Positions 1-7,478 of a stretch of 64,000 nucleotides of DNA are shown one piece after another. Positions within the stretch are counted from its first letter, which is position 1; each line of letters opens with the position of its first letter. Both the position numbers and the translations under genes were made by a program. This DNA comes from Flagellimonas sp. CMM7. Lineage in GTDB: Bacteria; Bacteroidota; Bacteroidia; Flavobacteriales; Flavobacteriaceae. The notes below the pieces were generated by a model. That model made no database searches. It was not told where the DNA came from and was given only the letters and a program-made list of their open reading frames with translations. The DNA is taken from assembly GCF_021390195.1 (NCBI RefSeq), contig NZ_CP090003.1, positions 1,848,001 to 1,912,000 of the forward strand. Direction: 5' to 3'.

Positions 1-1096
1 TTATCTCTCTTTTGCCGTAGCAGGTATTGTTATTTATAGAATGCGAAAGTCTGGAGGTTTTAAAAGCATTCACCATTTTCTTATTTCAAAATTTGGAAAA
101 ACCGCGGTAGCTGTCTTTTCAATTTTAATTACCATTCGTTTGTTCAATGAGGTTTGGAGCAATACAATGGTAATCGGTTCTTATTTTGGGGATATGGGCT
201 CTACGCCATATTACTTATCCATATTGGTTTTTACCGTGTTGACCTTGGCCTATGCCCTAAAAGGGGGATTGAGCAGCTCCATCTTTACGGACAGCATTCA
301 AATGGTGTTGTTCTCCATATTGCTTCTAGTGATTTTATGGAATGTTTTTGCCGCAGATAGCACCTTTTCTGGAGGAACGGTGATAACCTCAGGGGTTTGG
401 TCTTTTGAAACTGGGCTCAATTTGCTTTTTGCTGCGGTCCTTCAATCGTTTAGTTATCCTTTTCATGATCCTGTATTAACAGATAGGGGGTTTTTAAGTT
501 CTCATAAGATTACATTAAAGAGTTTTTTATGGGCCAGTATTATTGGAGGGTTATGTATTGTTTTATTTAGCATTATTGGTGTCTACGCACAGCATCAGGG
601 CTTTGCAGGTCAGGCTGCCGTTGTTGTAGGCCAGTCCTTTGGCATTGTTATTTTATTGGTCATCAACTTTATCATGATCACTTCGGCGGCATCAACGTTG
701 GATTCTACCTTTTCATCTTTTTCAAAATTACTTTCAATAGACCTGCAGCTTGGAAACAGTTTAACTTTTGGGCGCATTGCAATGGTATTGATTGCGTTCT
801 TAGGAACAATTCCCGTTTTTTTGGATGCTGAAATTCTTTCGGCTACTACTATCAGTGGGACTATGGTCATAGGATTGACACCCGTTTTTATGTTTTGGAA
901 GAAATCACCTCCTAAAATAAGTTTTCATTTAAGTGTTTTCTGCGGGTTGCTATTTGGCTTTTTATTGATTTTTGACTGGTTTCCCAAATCATTGATTTTT
1001 ACCACAGGAAAGTATGCAGATTTGCTTTGGATTAATTTCTGGGGCATTCTATGTTGTATCACCTTATATTTGACGCCTTTATGGATAAAGAAATAA
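1..1096 (+). CDS. Sodium:solute symporter (SSS family), 5' truncated
   Basis: This is the C-terminal part of a multi-pass inner-membrane transporter. The reading frame is open from base 2, so the true start lies upstream of the window. About 365 residues are visible with some ten hydrophobic segments. The residues TIRLFNEVWSNT and the segment with ITSAASTLDSTFSS resemble the conserved core of sodium-coupled SSS transporters, where the Ser/Thr-rich stretch helps bind sodium. The last 16 bases overlap the next gene, so the two are probably co-transcribed. The neighbouring ArsS module hints that the substrate could be an arsenosugar precursor or product, but that is inference. SSS membership is fairly secure; the substrate is unknown. 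Confidence 0.75.
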   Translation, partial: YLSFAVAGIVIYRMRKSGGFKSIHHFLISKFGKTAVAVFSILITIRLFNEVWSNTMVIGSYFGDMGSTPYYLSILVFTVLTLAYALKGGLSSSIFTDSIQMVLFSILLLVILWNVFAADSTFSGGTVITSGVWSFETGLNLLFAAVLQSFSYPFHDPVLTDRGFLSSHKITLKSFLWASIIGGLCIVLFSIIGVYAQHQGFAGQAAVVVGQSFGIVILLVINFIMITSAASTLDSTFSSFSKLLSIDLQLGNSLTFGRIAMVLIAFLGTIPVFLDAEILSATTISGTMVIGLTPVFMFWKKSPPKISFHLSVFCGLLFGFLLIFDWFPKSLIFTTGKYADLLWINFWGILCCITLYLTPLWIKK

Positions 1097-2286
1097 AACA
1101 TATCGGCACAAAAAGTGGAAAGCTGTTGCTCTTTGGTGGGGTCTACAGCAACCTTCAAGCGTTGGAACAATTGATATCCATAGCAAAAACAGAAGGGGTT
1201 ACTCCTGAAAATTGTATTTGTACCGGAGATATCACAGGGTATTGTGCCCAACCGGAAGAAACTATAACCGCTTTTAAGAATTGGGGCGCCTTGAGCATTA
1301 CTGGCAACGTGGAATTACAGCTGGCCAATGATAGCGAAGATTGCGGATGCGATTTTAAAGCAGGTGGCAGATGTGATAGTTTTTCCAAAATGTGGTTCCC
1401 CTTCACCAAAGCACATCTATCAGAATCATCCTTGGAATGGATTTCCCATCTTCCGGAATTTATCACTTTTGACTATAGCGGTAAAAAGGTGACTGTGGTA
1501 CATGGCAGTTATGAAAATGTTTCGGAATTCATTTTTGAATCCACTTCAGAAAACATTAAAAAAGATTGCTTGGAACAAACCAAAAGCGATGTGGTTATCG
1601 CCGGACATTGTGGATTACCGTTTAGTCAAGCCATTGGCAACAAATTTTGGTTAAACCCTGGCGTTATTGGTATGCCGGCCAATGATGGTACCCAACGGGT
1701 ATGGTATATGCTTTTGGAAATTGAAAACGGTGAATTAAAATATACTCATCGGTCTTTTGAATATGATTATCAGGCAGCACAACAATCAATGTACAAAAAC
1801 CATCTGCCCGAGGCATATGCAGATACACTGGCTTCCGGTATTTGGGACAATATGGAAATCCTCCCCGAGCTGGAAAAAATGGGTCAGGGCATTCCAATTA
1901 ATTTTGATAACAATTCAATACAAAATAAAGAACCTAAAACACCTAAAAAGATGGCAGATTCGTATTACGACCCTAAGGACTTAAGAAAATTTGGGAAAAT
2001 CACTGAATGGAGCGAGGAACTCGGAACCAAATTCTTTGACTATTATGGTAAGGTTTTCGAAGAAGGTGCACTAAGTGCAAGAGAGAAGTCTTTGATTGCC
2101 TTGGCAGTATCTCATGTAGTTAAGTGTCCTTATTGTATAGATGCCTATACAAAGGACGGTTTACAAAAAGGCATCACCAAAGAAGAAATGATGGAAGCCG
2201 TGCATGTAGGAGCAGCCATTGAAAGTGGTGCTACCTTGGTACATGGCGTGCAGATGATGAACAAATACAATAAACTATCAATGTAA
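1081..2286 (+). CDS. Metallophosphoesterase-like / carboxymuconolactone decarboxylase (AhpD-like) fusion, arsenosugar cluster
   Basis: This 401-residue protein has two domains. Residues 14-230 follow the plan of calcineurin-like phosphoesterases (GDITGY near 50, VVHGS, NPGVIGMP), but several expected metal ligands are replaced: the DxH position reads GGVYSN, GNH reads GNVE and GHTH reads GHCG. A Cys cluster C88/C90/C98 follows the GN motif. Residues about 295-401 form an AhpD/CMD-type domain with a CPYC redox pair (C349, C352), like the peroxidase-like protein of arsenosugar clusters. An upstream ATG at 1051 exists, but 1081 gives a 16-base overlap with the symporter and fits the domain boundary better. 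ArsS follows 63 bases downstream. Catalysis by the N-terminal domain is doubtful. Confidence 0.8.
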   Translation: MDKEIKHIGTKSGKLLLFGGVYSNLQALEQLISIAKTEGVTPENCICTGDITGYCAQPEETITAFKNWGALSITGNVELQLANDSEDCGCDFKAGGRCDSFSKMWFPFTKAHLSESSLEWISHLPEFITFDYSGKKVTVVHGSYENVSEFIFESTSENIKKDCLEQTKSDVVIAGHCGLPFSQAIGNKFWLNPGVIGMPANDGTQRVWYMLLEIENGELKYTHRSFEYDYQAAQQSMYKNHLPEAYADTLASGIWDNMEILPELEKMGQGIPINFDNNSIQNKEPKTPKKMADSYYDPKDLRKFGKITEWSEELGTKFFDYYGKVFEEGALSAREKSLIALAVSHVVKCPYCIDAYTKDGLQKGITKEEMMEAVHVGAAIESGATLVHGVQMMNKYNKLSM

Positions 2287-2349
2287 AGGCGGAATCCAAT
2301 TCAAAACAAGAATTGTGTCTTCTACTTTATAGCTATAAAATAATGCGTT

Positions 2350-3435
2350 ATGAGTGAAAGCATATTACCTCAAATGAAAAAGGCCAAAAAGTCCATGAAA
2401 GCTCAAGAAAATGAGTTGGCTGCAATCAATAAGCAATTAGAAATTCTTAATGGTGGCGTTTTTGCAGATGGTGAGCTTCCTTATTTTAAGGATAAAATTG
2501 CAGAAATAGGGCATTTTCCGTTACGCCCCAATAAGTTGGAAATTCTACAGATCAATGTTGGTTATATGTGTAACCAGGTTTGTGAACATTGCCATGTAGA
2601 TGCAGGACCTGACCGTAAGGAAATCATGACGCGTAAAACGATGCAGCAGTGTTTGGAAGTCATTAAAAATACAGGGGCGCATACCTTGGACCTTACCGGT
2701 GGGGCACCAGAGATGAATCCAGATTTTAGATGGTTTGTGGAAGAAGCGGCCAAAGCTGGAATCAAAGATTTTATTGTTCGTTCCAACCTAACCATTATCC
2801 GTGCGAACAAGAAGTATTACGATTTACCAGACTTCTTTAAAAAGCACAATGTTCATGTAATTTCTTCCATGCCGCATTATACCCGTGGCAAAACCGATAA
2901 GCAGCGTGGGGACGGGGTTTTTGATAAATCGATAAAAGCCTTGCAAGAATTAAATGCCAGAGGATACGGCATGCCTGGCAGTTCTTTACGTTTGGATTTA
3001 GTCTATAACCCATCTGGTGCTTATTTGCCCGGAGACCAAATGGCGATGGAAAAAGATTTTAAAAAGGCTTTGGACGAAGATTTTGGAATTCAGTTCCACA
3101 ACTTATTTGCCATTACCAATCTGCCTATTGCCCGTTTTCTAGATTACTTAGTCGCCTCTGAAAATTATGAAGATTATATGTACGCCCTGGTTGAAGCCTA
3201 TAACCCGGCCGCGGTGGCGAATGTAATGTGCACCAACACTATTTCCATAAGCTGGGATGGTTGGTTGTATGATTGTGATTTTAACCAAATGCTGGACCTT
3301 AAGGTCGCCAGTAAAGTAAAGCACATTAAAGACTATAATGAAGATATCTTAAACGATAGGAACATTATCATTTCGCAACATTGTTATGGGTGTACCGCAG
3401 GCGCGGGGAGTAGTTGTCAGGGGACGGTGGCTTAG
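2350..3435 (+). CDS. arsS: Arsenosugar biosynthesis radical SAM protein ArsS
   Basis: This is a 361-residue radical SAM enzyme. The cluster motif CNQVCEHC (C74, C78, C81) binds a 4Fe-4S centre that cleaves S-adenosylmethionine. The C-terminal third is Cys-rich (CTNTISISWDGWLYDCD and HCYGCTAGAGSSCQG, C345/C348/C356), as in the ArsS family. ArsS is thought to attach the adenosyl-derived 5'-deoxyadenosyl group to methylated arsenic on the way to oxo-arsenosugars. Some relatives carry selenocysteine near the C terminus; here the residue is ordinary Cys (C356). It is in the same direction as the CMD fusion protein, which supports the assignment. No ArsM methyltransferase lies in the window; it may be upstream. 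Confidence 0.88.
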   Translation: MSESILPQMKKAKKSMKAQENELAAINKQLEILNGGVFADGELPYFKDKIAEIGHFPLRPNKLEILQINVGYMCNQVCEHCHVDAGPDRKEIMTRKTMQQCLEVIKNTGAHTLDLTGGAPEMNPDFRWFVEEAAKAGIKDFIVRSNLTIIRANKKYYDLPDFFKKHNVHVISSMPHYTRGKTDKQRGDGVFDKSIKALQELNARGYGMPGSSLRLDLVYNPSGAYLPGDQMAMEKDFKKALDEDFGIQFHNLFAITNLPIARFLDYLVASENYEDYMYALVEAYNPAAVANVMCTNTISISWDGWLYDCDFNQMLDLKVASKVKHIKDYNEDILNDRNIIISQHCYGCTAGAGSSCQGTVA

Positions 3436-3468
3436 TGTTGTAAATAGAACTTGGCTTAAAGAGAGTTT

Positions 3469-3489
3469 GCACGAGTTATAAACTCGTGC
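3469..3489. repeat. Perfect short palindrome, REP-like
   Basis: Nine-base arms GCACGAGTT and AACTCGTGC surround a three-base loop ATA. The hairpin lies between the convergent arsS and DoxX genes and is followed by CAGCGAGGGGCTTTTT. Palindromes of this look are often dispersed REP elements; it may also act as a transcription terminator. Confidence 0.6.
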
Positions 3490-3507
3490 CAGCGAGGGGC
3501 TTTTTCA

Positions 3508-3996
3508 TTACAACATTCGGATTGAACTGATATACGTCCAAACAATAAACAGCACTTGCAATGGTATTCTGAACCATAAATACGTAAGTCCATGACCGTC
3601 AAAGGTTCCTTTTTGATAGTTTATATGATGCATGGTAGCATAAATATTCGCTGGTAACATCAATACGAGAAAAACAATCAAAGTCCATCCACTAATCACT
3701 TTTAGTTTAGGGATAAGCAAGCCAATGGCCAAAAGGAATTCAAAGAGTCCGGTGAGGTGAACAAAGCTTATCTTGAATGGAATAGGTTCAGGTATCATCA
3801 TAGACATACCTTTGGTATAGACAAAATGTCCCATAGCCGTAAAACACAACATGATGGATAGGGCTATTCTTGCCGATAGCGCAAAATCATATTGCTTGTT
3901 CACAATTCTCACCACAAAAATGGCAATCACAAAGCTGGATAGAAGTACGAGTAATGGTTTCATAAGGTCTTGCTTTAACTCATTTACAAAATTCAT
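3508..3996 (-). CDS. DoxX-like small membrane protein
   Basis: This 162-residue protein has four predicted membrane helices (LLVLLSSFVIAIFVV near the start, then ALSIMLCFTAMGHF, FEFLLAIGLLIP and WTLIVFLVLMLPANIYA) and the late NIYATMHH segment typical of DoxX-like proteins. The most upstream possible start is a TTG at 4017; the ATG at 3996 is preferred and another ATG lies at 3963. It follows a Crp/Fnr gene closely, so the two probably form an operon. DoxX-like proteins sit in the inner membrane and are often linked to redox stress, but no specific reaction is implied here. Confidence 0.7.
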   Translation of the reverse strand: MNFVNELKQDLMKPLLVLLSSFVIAIFVVRIVNKQYDFALSARIALSIMLCFTAMGHFVYTKGMSMMIPEPIPFKISFVHLTGLFEFLLAIGLLIPKLKVISGWTLIVFLVLMLPANIYATMHHINYQKGTFDGHGLTYLWFRIPLQVLFIVWTYISSIRML

Positions 3997-4027
3997 AAAT
4001 GATTTTAGGCCAGACAATGAACCTAGG

Positions 4028-4594
4028 TTAAGTAATTCGCTTTCGTATTCTGCTCAAGGCTTGAGGTGTAACCCCAATATAAGAGGCAATGTATTTTAAC
4101 GGAATCTGTTTCAACAATTTGGGGCGTTCCTGAAACAGGTTCAAATAGCGTTCTTCTGCTGTTTTGCTCAGTAGGGAAATTTCTCTTTTCGACTTAATCA
4201 AAAACATATTTTCTGCCATTCTCCGCCCAATTATGTTTCCGCTTTCGGTTTTTTTATACACCTCTTGCAGGTCTTTAAACGATATGCGCCACAAGGTCGC
4301 GTTGGTCAGCGTTTCGATTTGATAGGGAGAAGGTGTTTGGGTGATAAAGGAATCATAGGCCGTAACAAATTCGTTTTCAAATAAAAATCCAACAGTTAAG
4401 TCACTTTCTTCTTGGGGAATATAAAACCGCACTATCCCTTCGGAAATAAAAGACAGGTAGTTCTCAATTTCACCGATTTTTATAAGCGGTGTGTTTTTCT
4501 TTACGGTTTGCTTCTGCAGTTTTGAAGAAAAGAAGTCCCAGTCAGCACTATGCATTGGATAGATACGGTCAATGAACTTTTTGATTTCTTCCAT
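4028..4594 (-). CDS. Crp/Fnr family transcriptional regulator
   Basis: This 188-residue protein has an N-terminal cyclic-nucleotide-binding beta-barrel fold (residues about 20-115, with the phrase LSFISEGIVRFYI) and a C-terminal helix-turn-helix (PLKYIASYIGVTPQALSRIRKRI). No Cys cluster like that of FNR is seen, so it is not an iron-sulfur oxygen sensor of that type. Bacteroidota proteins of this type usually regulate a neighbouring gene. Here that is the DoxX-like membrane protein directly downstream. The effector is unknown. Confidence 0.85.
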   Translation of the reverse strand: MEEIKKFIDRIYPMHSADWDFFSSKLQKQTVKKNTPLIKIGEIENYLSFISEGIVRFYIPQEESDLTVGFLFENEFVTAYDSFITQTPSPYQIETLTNATLWRISFKDLQEVYKKTESGNIIGRRMAENMFLIKSKREISLLSKTAEERYLNLFQERPKLLKQIPLKYIASYIGVTPQALSRIRKRIT

Positions 4595-4910
4595 GCTATA
4601 TTTTTGCTAGTGGGAACGCCCGATACGTGAAGTTCGAGAATTTTTTGTTGGAAATCAAGGTATAATTGATTGGTCCCTATTATAAATTGATGTGGGTTTT
4701 GTTAGAAAACAGGAACAATTAGATACAAAACCACCCAACATTCCTTTGGTTGGTTTTTTAGGTTTTGGGGATGTCACTTTTCGTATCGGCTATAGTTGGT
4801 ACTTGAGTTAAAAGCGCTAAACTTTGGGTTAAACACCAAACACGTATTACCCATAGCCTTTGTTGGCATTAGTTACTATTTTCTGATTTCATCAAAAAAT
4901 TCTATTATGA
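4595..4910. other. Intergenic region with inverted repeats, no gene seen
   Basis: No coding sequence is visible. It holds a terminator-like hairpin at 4727-4759 and a larger imperfect inverted repeat spanning 4786-4859, whose arms begin GGCTATAGTTGGTAC and end GTATTACCCATAGCC (11 of 15 bases pair). The motif GTGAAGTTCG at 4627 recurs near 5615 and 6538. Confidence 0.6.
4727..4759 (-). terminator. Hairpin downstream of the 4911-5540 gene
   Basis: Arms AAAACCACCCAA and TTTGGTTGGTTTT pair at nearly all positions around a short loop. Runs of A and T flank both sides, so it could stop transcripts from either direction. The nearest gene reading into it is the secreted protein on the minus strand. 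Confidence 0.5.
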
Positions 4911-5540
4911 TTATTCTTTGATTTCAATTAAAGGGTCCGTGTCAAATAATTCAGGATGGTCAGGCGCTTGGGCGTAACTTCCTTCTATTGACCCCATACA
5001 CTCTTTACCCGTTGTTTTACTTATGAAGTATTTTCCAAACGCCATTTCGTTATCTATATAAATGCAATACATGTCTGGGTTTTCAACAATGCTATTATTG
5101 AACCCAAAACGTGGTAAGTCAAATGCCTTTATAACAAAATCAATCTTCTCTTGTTCTTGGGTTGTCGGAAAATAAAATCTATCAAATCCCCAAGTATCAA
5201 ATGGTAAAATATTCTGGTTAGTTAGGTTAACTTCAAAATCGTAGGTTAAATTCACATCCTTTTTGTCAAAAGGAGTAAACCTTATTATTCGTCTGTAGTT
5301 AACGGTTATTTTTTTAGAGTTTTTCCATGCTGTGATTTCATACAATAAAGGATCGAATACAAAATCAGGGTATTTGGAACTAATAATTTTATTGGCTTGA
5401 TCTATAAGTTGATTTTTATCCAAGTCCATTGCTTTTTTTATGGAATCTTCATTTTTCGTGACTTTGTCATTCTTTGCGTTCTTTTGAGCGAAGCCTGACA
5501 AACTAAAAATAAGTATTAATAGTATGGATAGCCTAATCAT
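4911..5540 (-). CDS. Secreted hypothetical protein
   Basis: I do not recognise this 209-residue family. The start MIRLSILLILIFSLSGFAQ is a clear signal peptide with a probable cleavage after FAQ, so the product is exported. A charged Lys-rich stretch follows (residues 20-45), then a compact domain with aromatic and acidic residues and only two Cys. It ends PELFDTDPLIEIKE. It lies between intergenic copies of GTGAAGTTC and next to another orphan secreted gene in the same direction, which looks like recently acquired accessory DNA. It has no visible catalytic motif. Confidence 0.65.
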   Translation of the reverse strand: MIRLSILLILIFSLSGFAQKNAKNDKVTKNEDSIKKAMDLDKNQLIDQANKIISSKYPDFVFDPLLYEITAWKNSKKITVNYRRIIRFTPFDKKDVNLTYDFEVNLTNQNILPFDTWGFDRFYFPTTQEQEKIDFVIKAFDLPRFGFNNSIVENPDMYCIYIDNEMAFGKYFISKTTGKECMGSIEGSYAQAPDHPELFDTDPLIEIKE

Positions 5541-5648
5541 ATGTATTGTTTACTCTTATTACTTCCAACTAAAAAGGATATGAGTTGGTTTTAACGACGT
5601 ATATCTAACGATGAGTGAAGTTCAGTAATCTTATCTTAAAAGTCAACA

Positions 5649-6488
5649 CTAAAACCCTTCAACACCATTTGGCCCTTCCACCCAGTATGAGCTTCTGTAC
5701 CATTTATTTTTAAAATACATCGCTATGATTGAATACATATATGCAGAATCCTCATCACCTTCTTGAGTAATAGTATCTTTTACCTCTTCATGGTACATTA
5801 AGACTTCGTTCTGACCATCATTATTAAAATCTATTCCGGTTTTGTACAATATTCCTGGAAAATCTTTTCCTCCAAAATTTATGGTATCTCTATTTATTTT
5901 CGCTCTTTCAAGATCTACATGTTCCATGAAATTACATGTGACAAATAGTACAGGAGACCTGAAGTCGAACTGATTTGCTTGCCCATATACTATTGGGGCC
6001 ATTCCTTTATCGATAATGTCATATTTTCCATATGGATAAAAGGTAGGGTACCTTAGGCCTATTAGAGAATCCAAAGTCATTTTAACGAGCTTATCATTTT
6101 TAATCGTTAAAACATGAAGCGGTTTTTCAAATTCGATTGTTTGAATTTGCTTTCCGAATCGACTTTCCCAATGAGCTGGGTTTGAAATTGGTTGATTTTT
6201 AGCTAGACTGTTTATAACATCGATTTTAAGGAAGTAATCCAATTCATTCCTGTTGATTATTATTTTATCGTCATCAAGAGTTGATTTTGGCAGTATTTGT
6301 TCCCAAAGATTATCTTCTAGAGCCGATTCTGATTTTATTTCAAACTCCCATCGTTTAATTTCGTTGCCCCATAAGCTTCCAAACCTAGAACAAGAATCTA
6401 AATGGAATCTATTTTCAAACGACTCCTTTTGGGCAAGACATTCAACACTGCAGCATAAAATTGTTATCCAAACTAAAGTACTTTTCAT
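5649..6488 (-). CDS. Secreted hypothetical protein with a Ca-binding-like loop
   Basis: This 279-residue protein begins MKSTLVWITILCCSVECLAQ, a signal peptide. No named family is recognised. Near residue 225 the stretch GIDFNNDGQNEVLMYHE resembles an FG-GAP or calcium-loop DxNxDGxxE motif found in repeat-built extracellular proteins, but only one copy is present. The C terminus is aromatic (KNKWYRSSYWVEGPNG). It precedes the other orphan secreted gene by about 110 bases. An exported or outer-membrane-facing location is likely; function is unknown. Confidence 0.65.
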   Translation of the reverse strand: MKSTLVWITILCCSVECLAQKESFENRFHLDSCSRFGSLWGNEIKRWEFEIKSESALEDNLWEQILPKSTLDDDKIIINRNELDYFLKIDVINSLAKNQPISNPAHWESRFGKQIQTIEFEKPLHVLTIKNDKLVKMTLDSLIGLRYPTFYPYGKYDIIDKGMAPIVYGQANQFDFRSPVLFVTCNFMEHVDLERAKINRDTINFGGKDFPGILYKTGIDFNNDGQNEVLMYHEEVKDTITQEGDEDSAYMYSIIAMYFKNKWYRSSYWVEGPNGVEGF

Positions 6489-6692
6489 TTTCTATAGATA
6501 TTATGGGCAATTCTGAAAATATGTTTAGCTCAACTAAGTGAAGTTCGTAGGTTTTTGATTAAACTAGTCACCAAAATTGACAGATAGGTGTTCTGAGTAA
6601 ACTTATAGTGTTAAATCCTAGTGCTTTTTATCACCATTAAAATGGATATCAATCATTTCCGCCTGTCATTTATCCAATAAATGAATCTGTTA

Positions 6693-6712
6693 AACAGACT
6701 CGCCGGTCGGTT
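6693..6712 (+). promoter_or_regulatory. Putative TetR operator, distal copy
   Basis: The sequence AACAGACTCGCCGGTCGGTT is an imperfect dyad with arms AACAGACT and GGTCGGTT (6 of 8 positions pair) around CGCC. It resembles operators of TetR/AcrR repressors and shares ACAGACT and CGGTC with the copy at 6821. Confidence 0.55.
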
Positions 6713-6820
6713 CACTTTTTAAGGACTCCCTCTTTTAGTCCCTTTTTTTGCTTTTCACCGATTTTTCCTACAACTACATCCTCATTTCTTTCTGTTGGTT
6801 TCAATCTGCCGAATCTTTGT

Positions 6821-6840
6821 TACAGACTTAACGGTCTATT
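6821..6840 (+). promoter_or_regulatory. Putative TetR operator, proximal copy
   Basis: The sequence TACAGACTTAACGGTCTATT repeats the ACAGACT...CGGTC layout of the 6693 site and has a central AGAC/GTCT dyad. It ends 20 bases before the preferred ATG of the TetR gene, where a bound repressor would block its own transcription. Confidence 0.6.
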
Positions 6841-6860
6841 TAACCCAAAACCTAAATCTT

Positions 6861-7478
6861 ATGGAAAAGAACCTAAAAAGACGCGAAACCATGCATCGTT
6901 TATGTGCCAAAGGCCTAGAAATATTTCATGAAAAAGGCTATTACAATACCAGTTTAGATGATATTCTAAAAGAACTAGAGCTTTCTAAAGGTGCATTTTA
7001 TCATCACTTTAAATCTAAAGAAGATTACTTTATAAGCATTATACAAAACCTTGTGGTTCAAAAAGTATACGCCTTATTGGTTGAACCTTTGAACACTCAT
7101 GATAATCCATTGCCCATTATTTTAGATAGTCTAGAAAATGCTTTGGAACCTGGCAAGCGCAATGAAATGGCCTATGGGTTTATGTTAAATGACTTCCTGA
7201 CCGAATTCAATAAGCGTAATTCAGAAATCAGCAAGTACCTTAAGGATATCCTTAAAGTATGGGAGGTAAATCTGGTCTCTGTGTTGAAAAAAGGCAAAAT
7301 TGACGGCCATATAGCACGCCATATCGATTGTGAAGGAGTGGCTACCTATATTATTGCTTCGTATTTGGGAATGCGTTCCCTATTAATGGATAGTACTAAC
7401 AGGCAATTAAAGTACCAGTACGTACAACAGTTAAAACACTATTTTAGTTCTATTGCAGAACGCAACGTGATGGCTTAA
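6861..7478 (+). CDS. TetR/AcrR family transcriptional regulator
   Basis: This 205-residue protein has an N-terminal TetR helix-turn-helix (residues about 10-60, with LDDILKELELSKGAFYHHFKSKEDYF) and a larger helical ligand-binding C-terminal domain. The frame is open further upstream to 6795, but that extension would run over the proximal operator-like dyad and lacks similarity to TetR N termini, so the ATG at 6861 is preferred. Two dyads upstream suggest autoregulation. The next gene is convergent, so the target is not obvious. The ligand is unknown. Confidence 0.85.
   Translation: MEKNLKRRETMHRLCAKGLEIFHEKGYYNTSLDDILKELELSKGAFYHHFKSKEDYFISIIQNLVVQKVYALLVEPLNTHDNPLPIILDSLENALEPGKRNEMAYGFMLNDFLTEFNKRNSEISKYLKDILKVWEVNLVSVLKKGKIDGHIARHIDCEGVATYIIASYLGMRSLLMDSTNRQLKYQYVQQLKHYFSSIAERNVMA

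Larger units (their letters stand above)
6489..6860. other. Divergent intergenic region with TetR-type dyads
   Basis: No gene is visible. The GTGAAGTTCG motif is at 6538. The region upstream of the TetR gene contains two related dyads (6693-6712 and 6821-6840), described separately. It must hold the promoters of the TetR gene and possibly of the minus-strand secreted gene at 6488. Confidence 0.6.

Noticed and set aside
4595..6547. Integron cassette array with attC sites
   Set aside because: No integrase is visible and the repeated GTGAAGTTC lacks clear paired R'' and R' boxes; kept only as a repeat observation.
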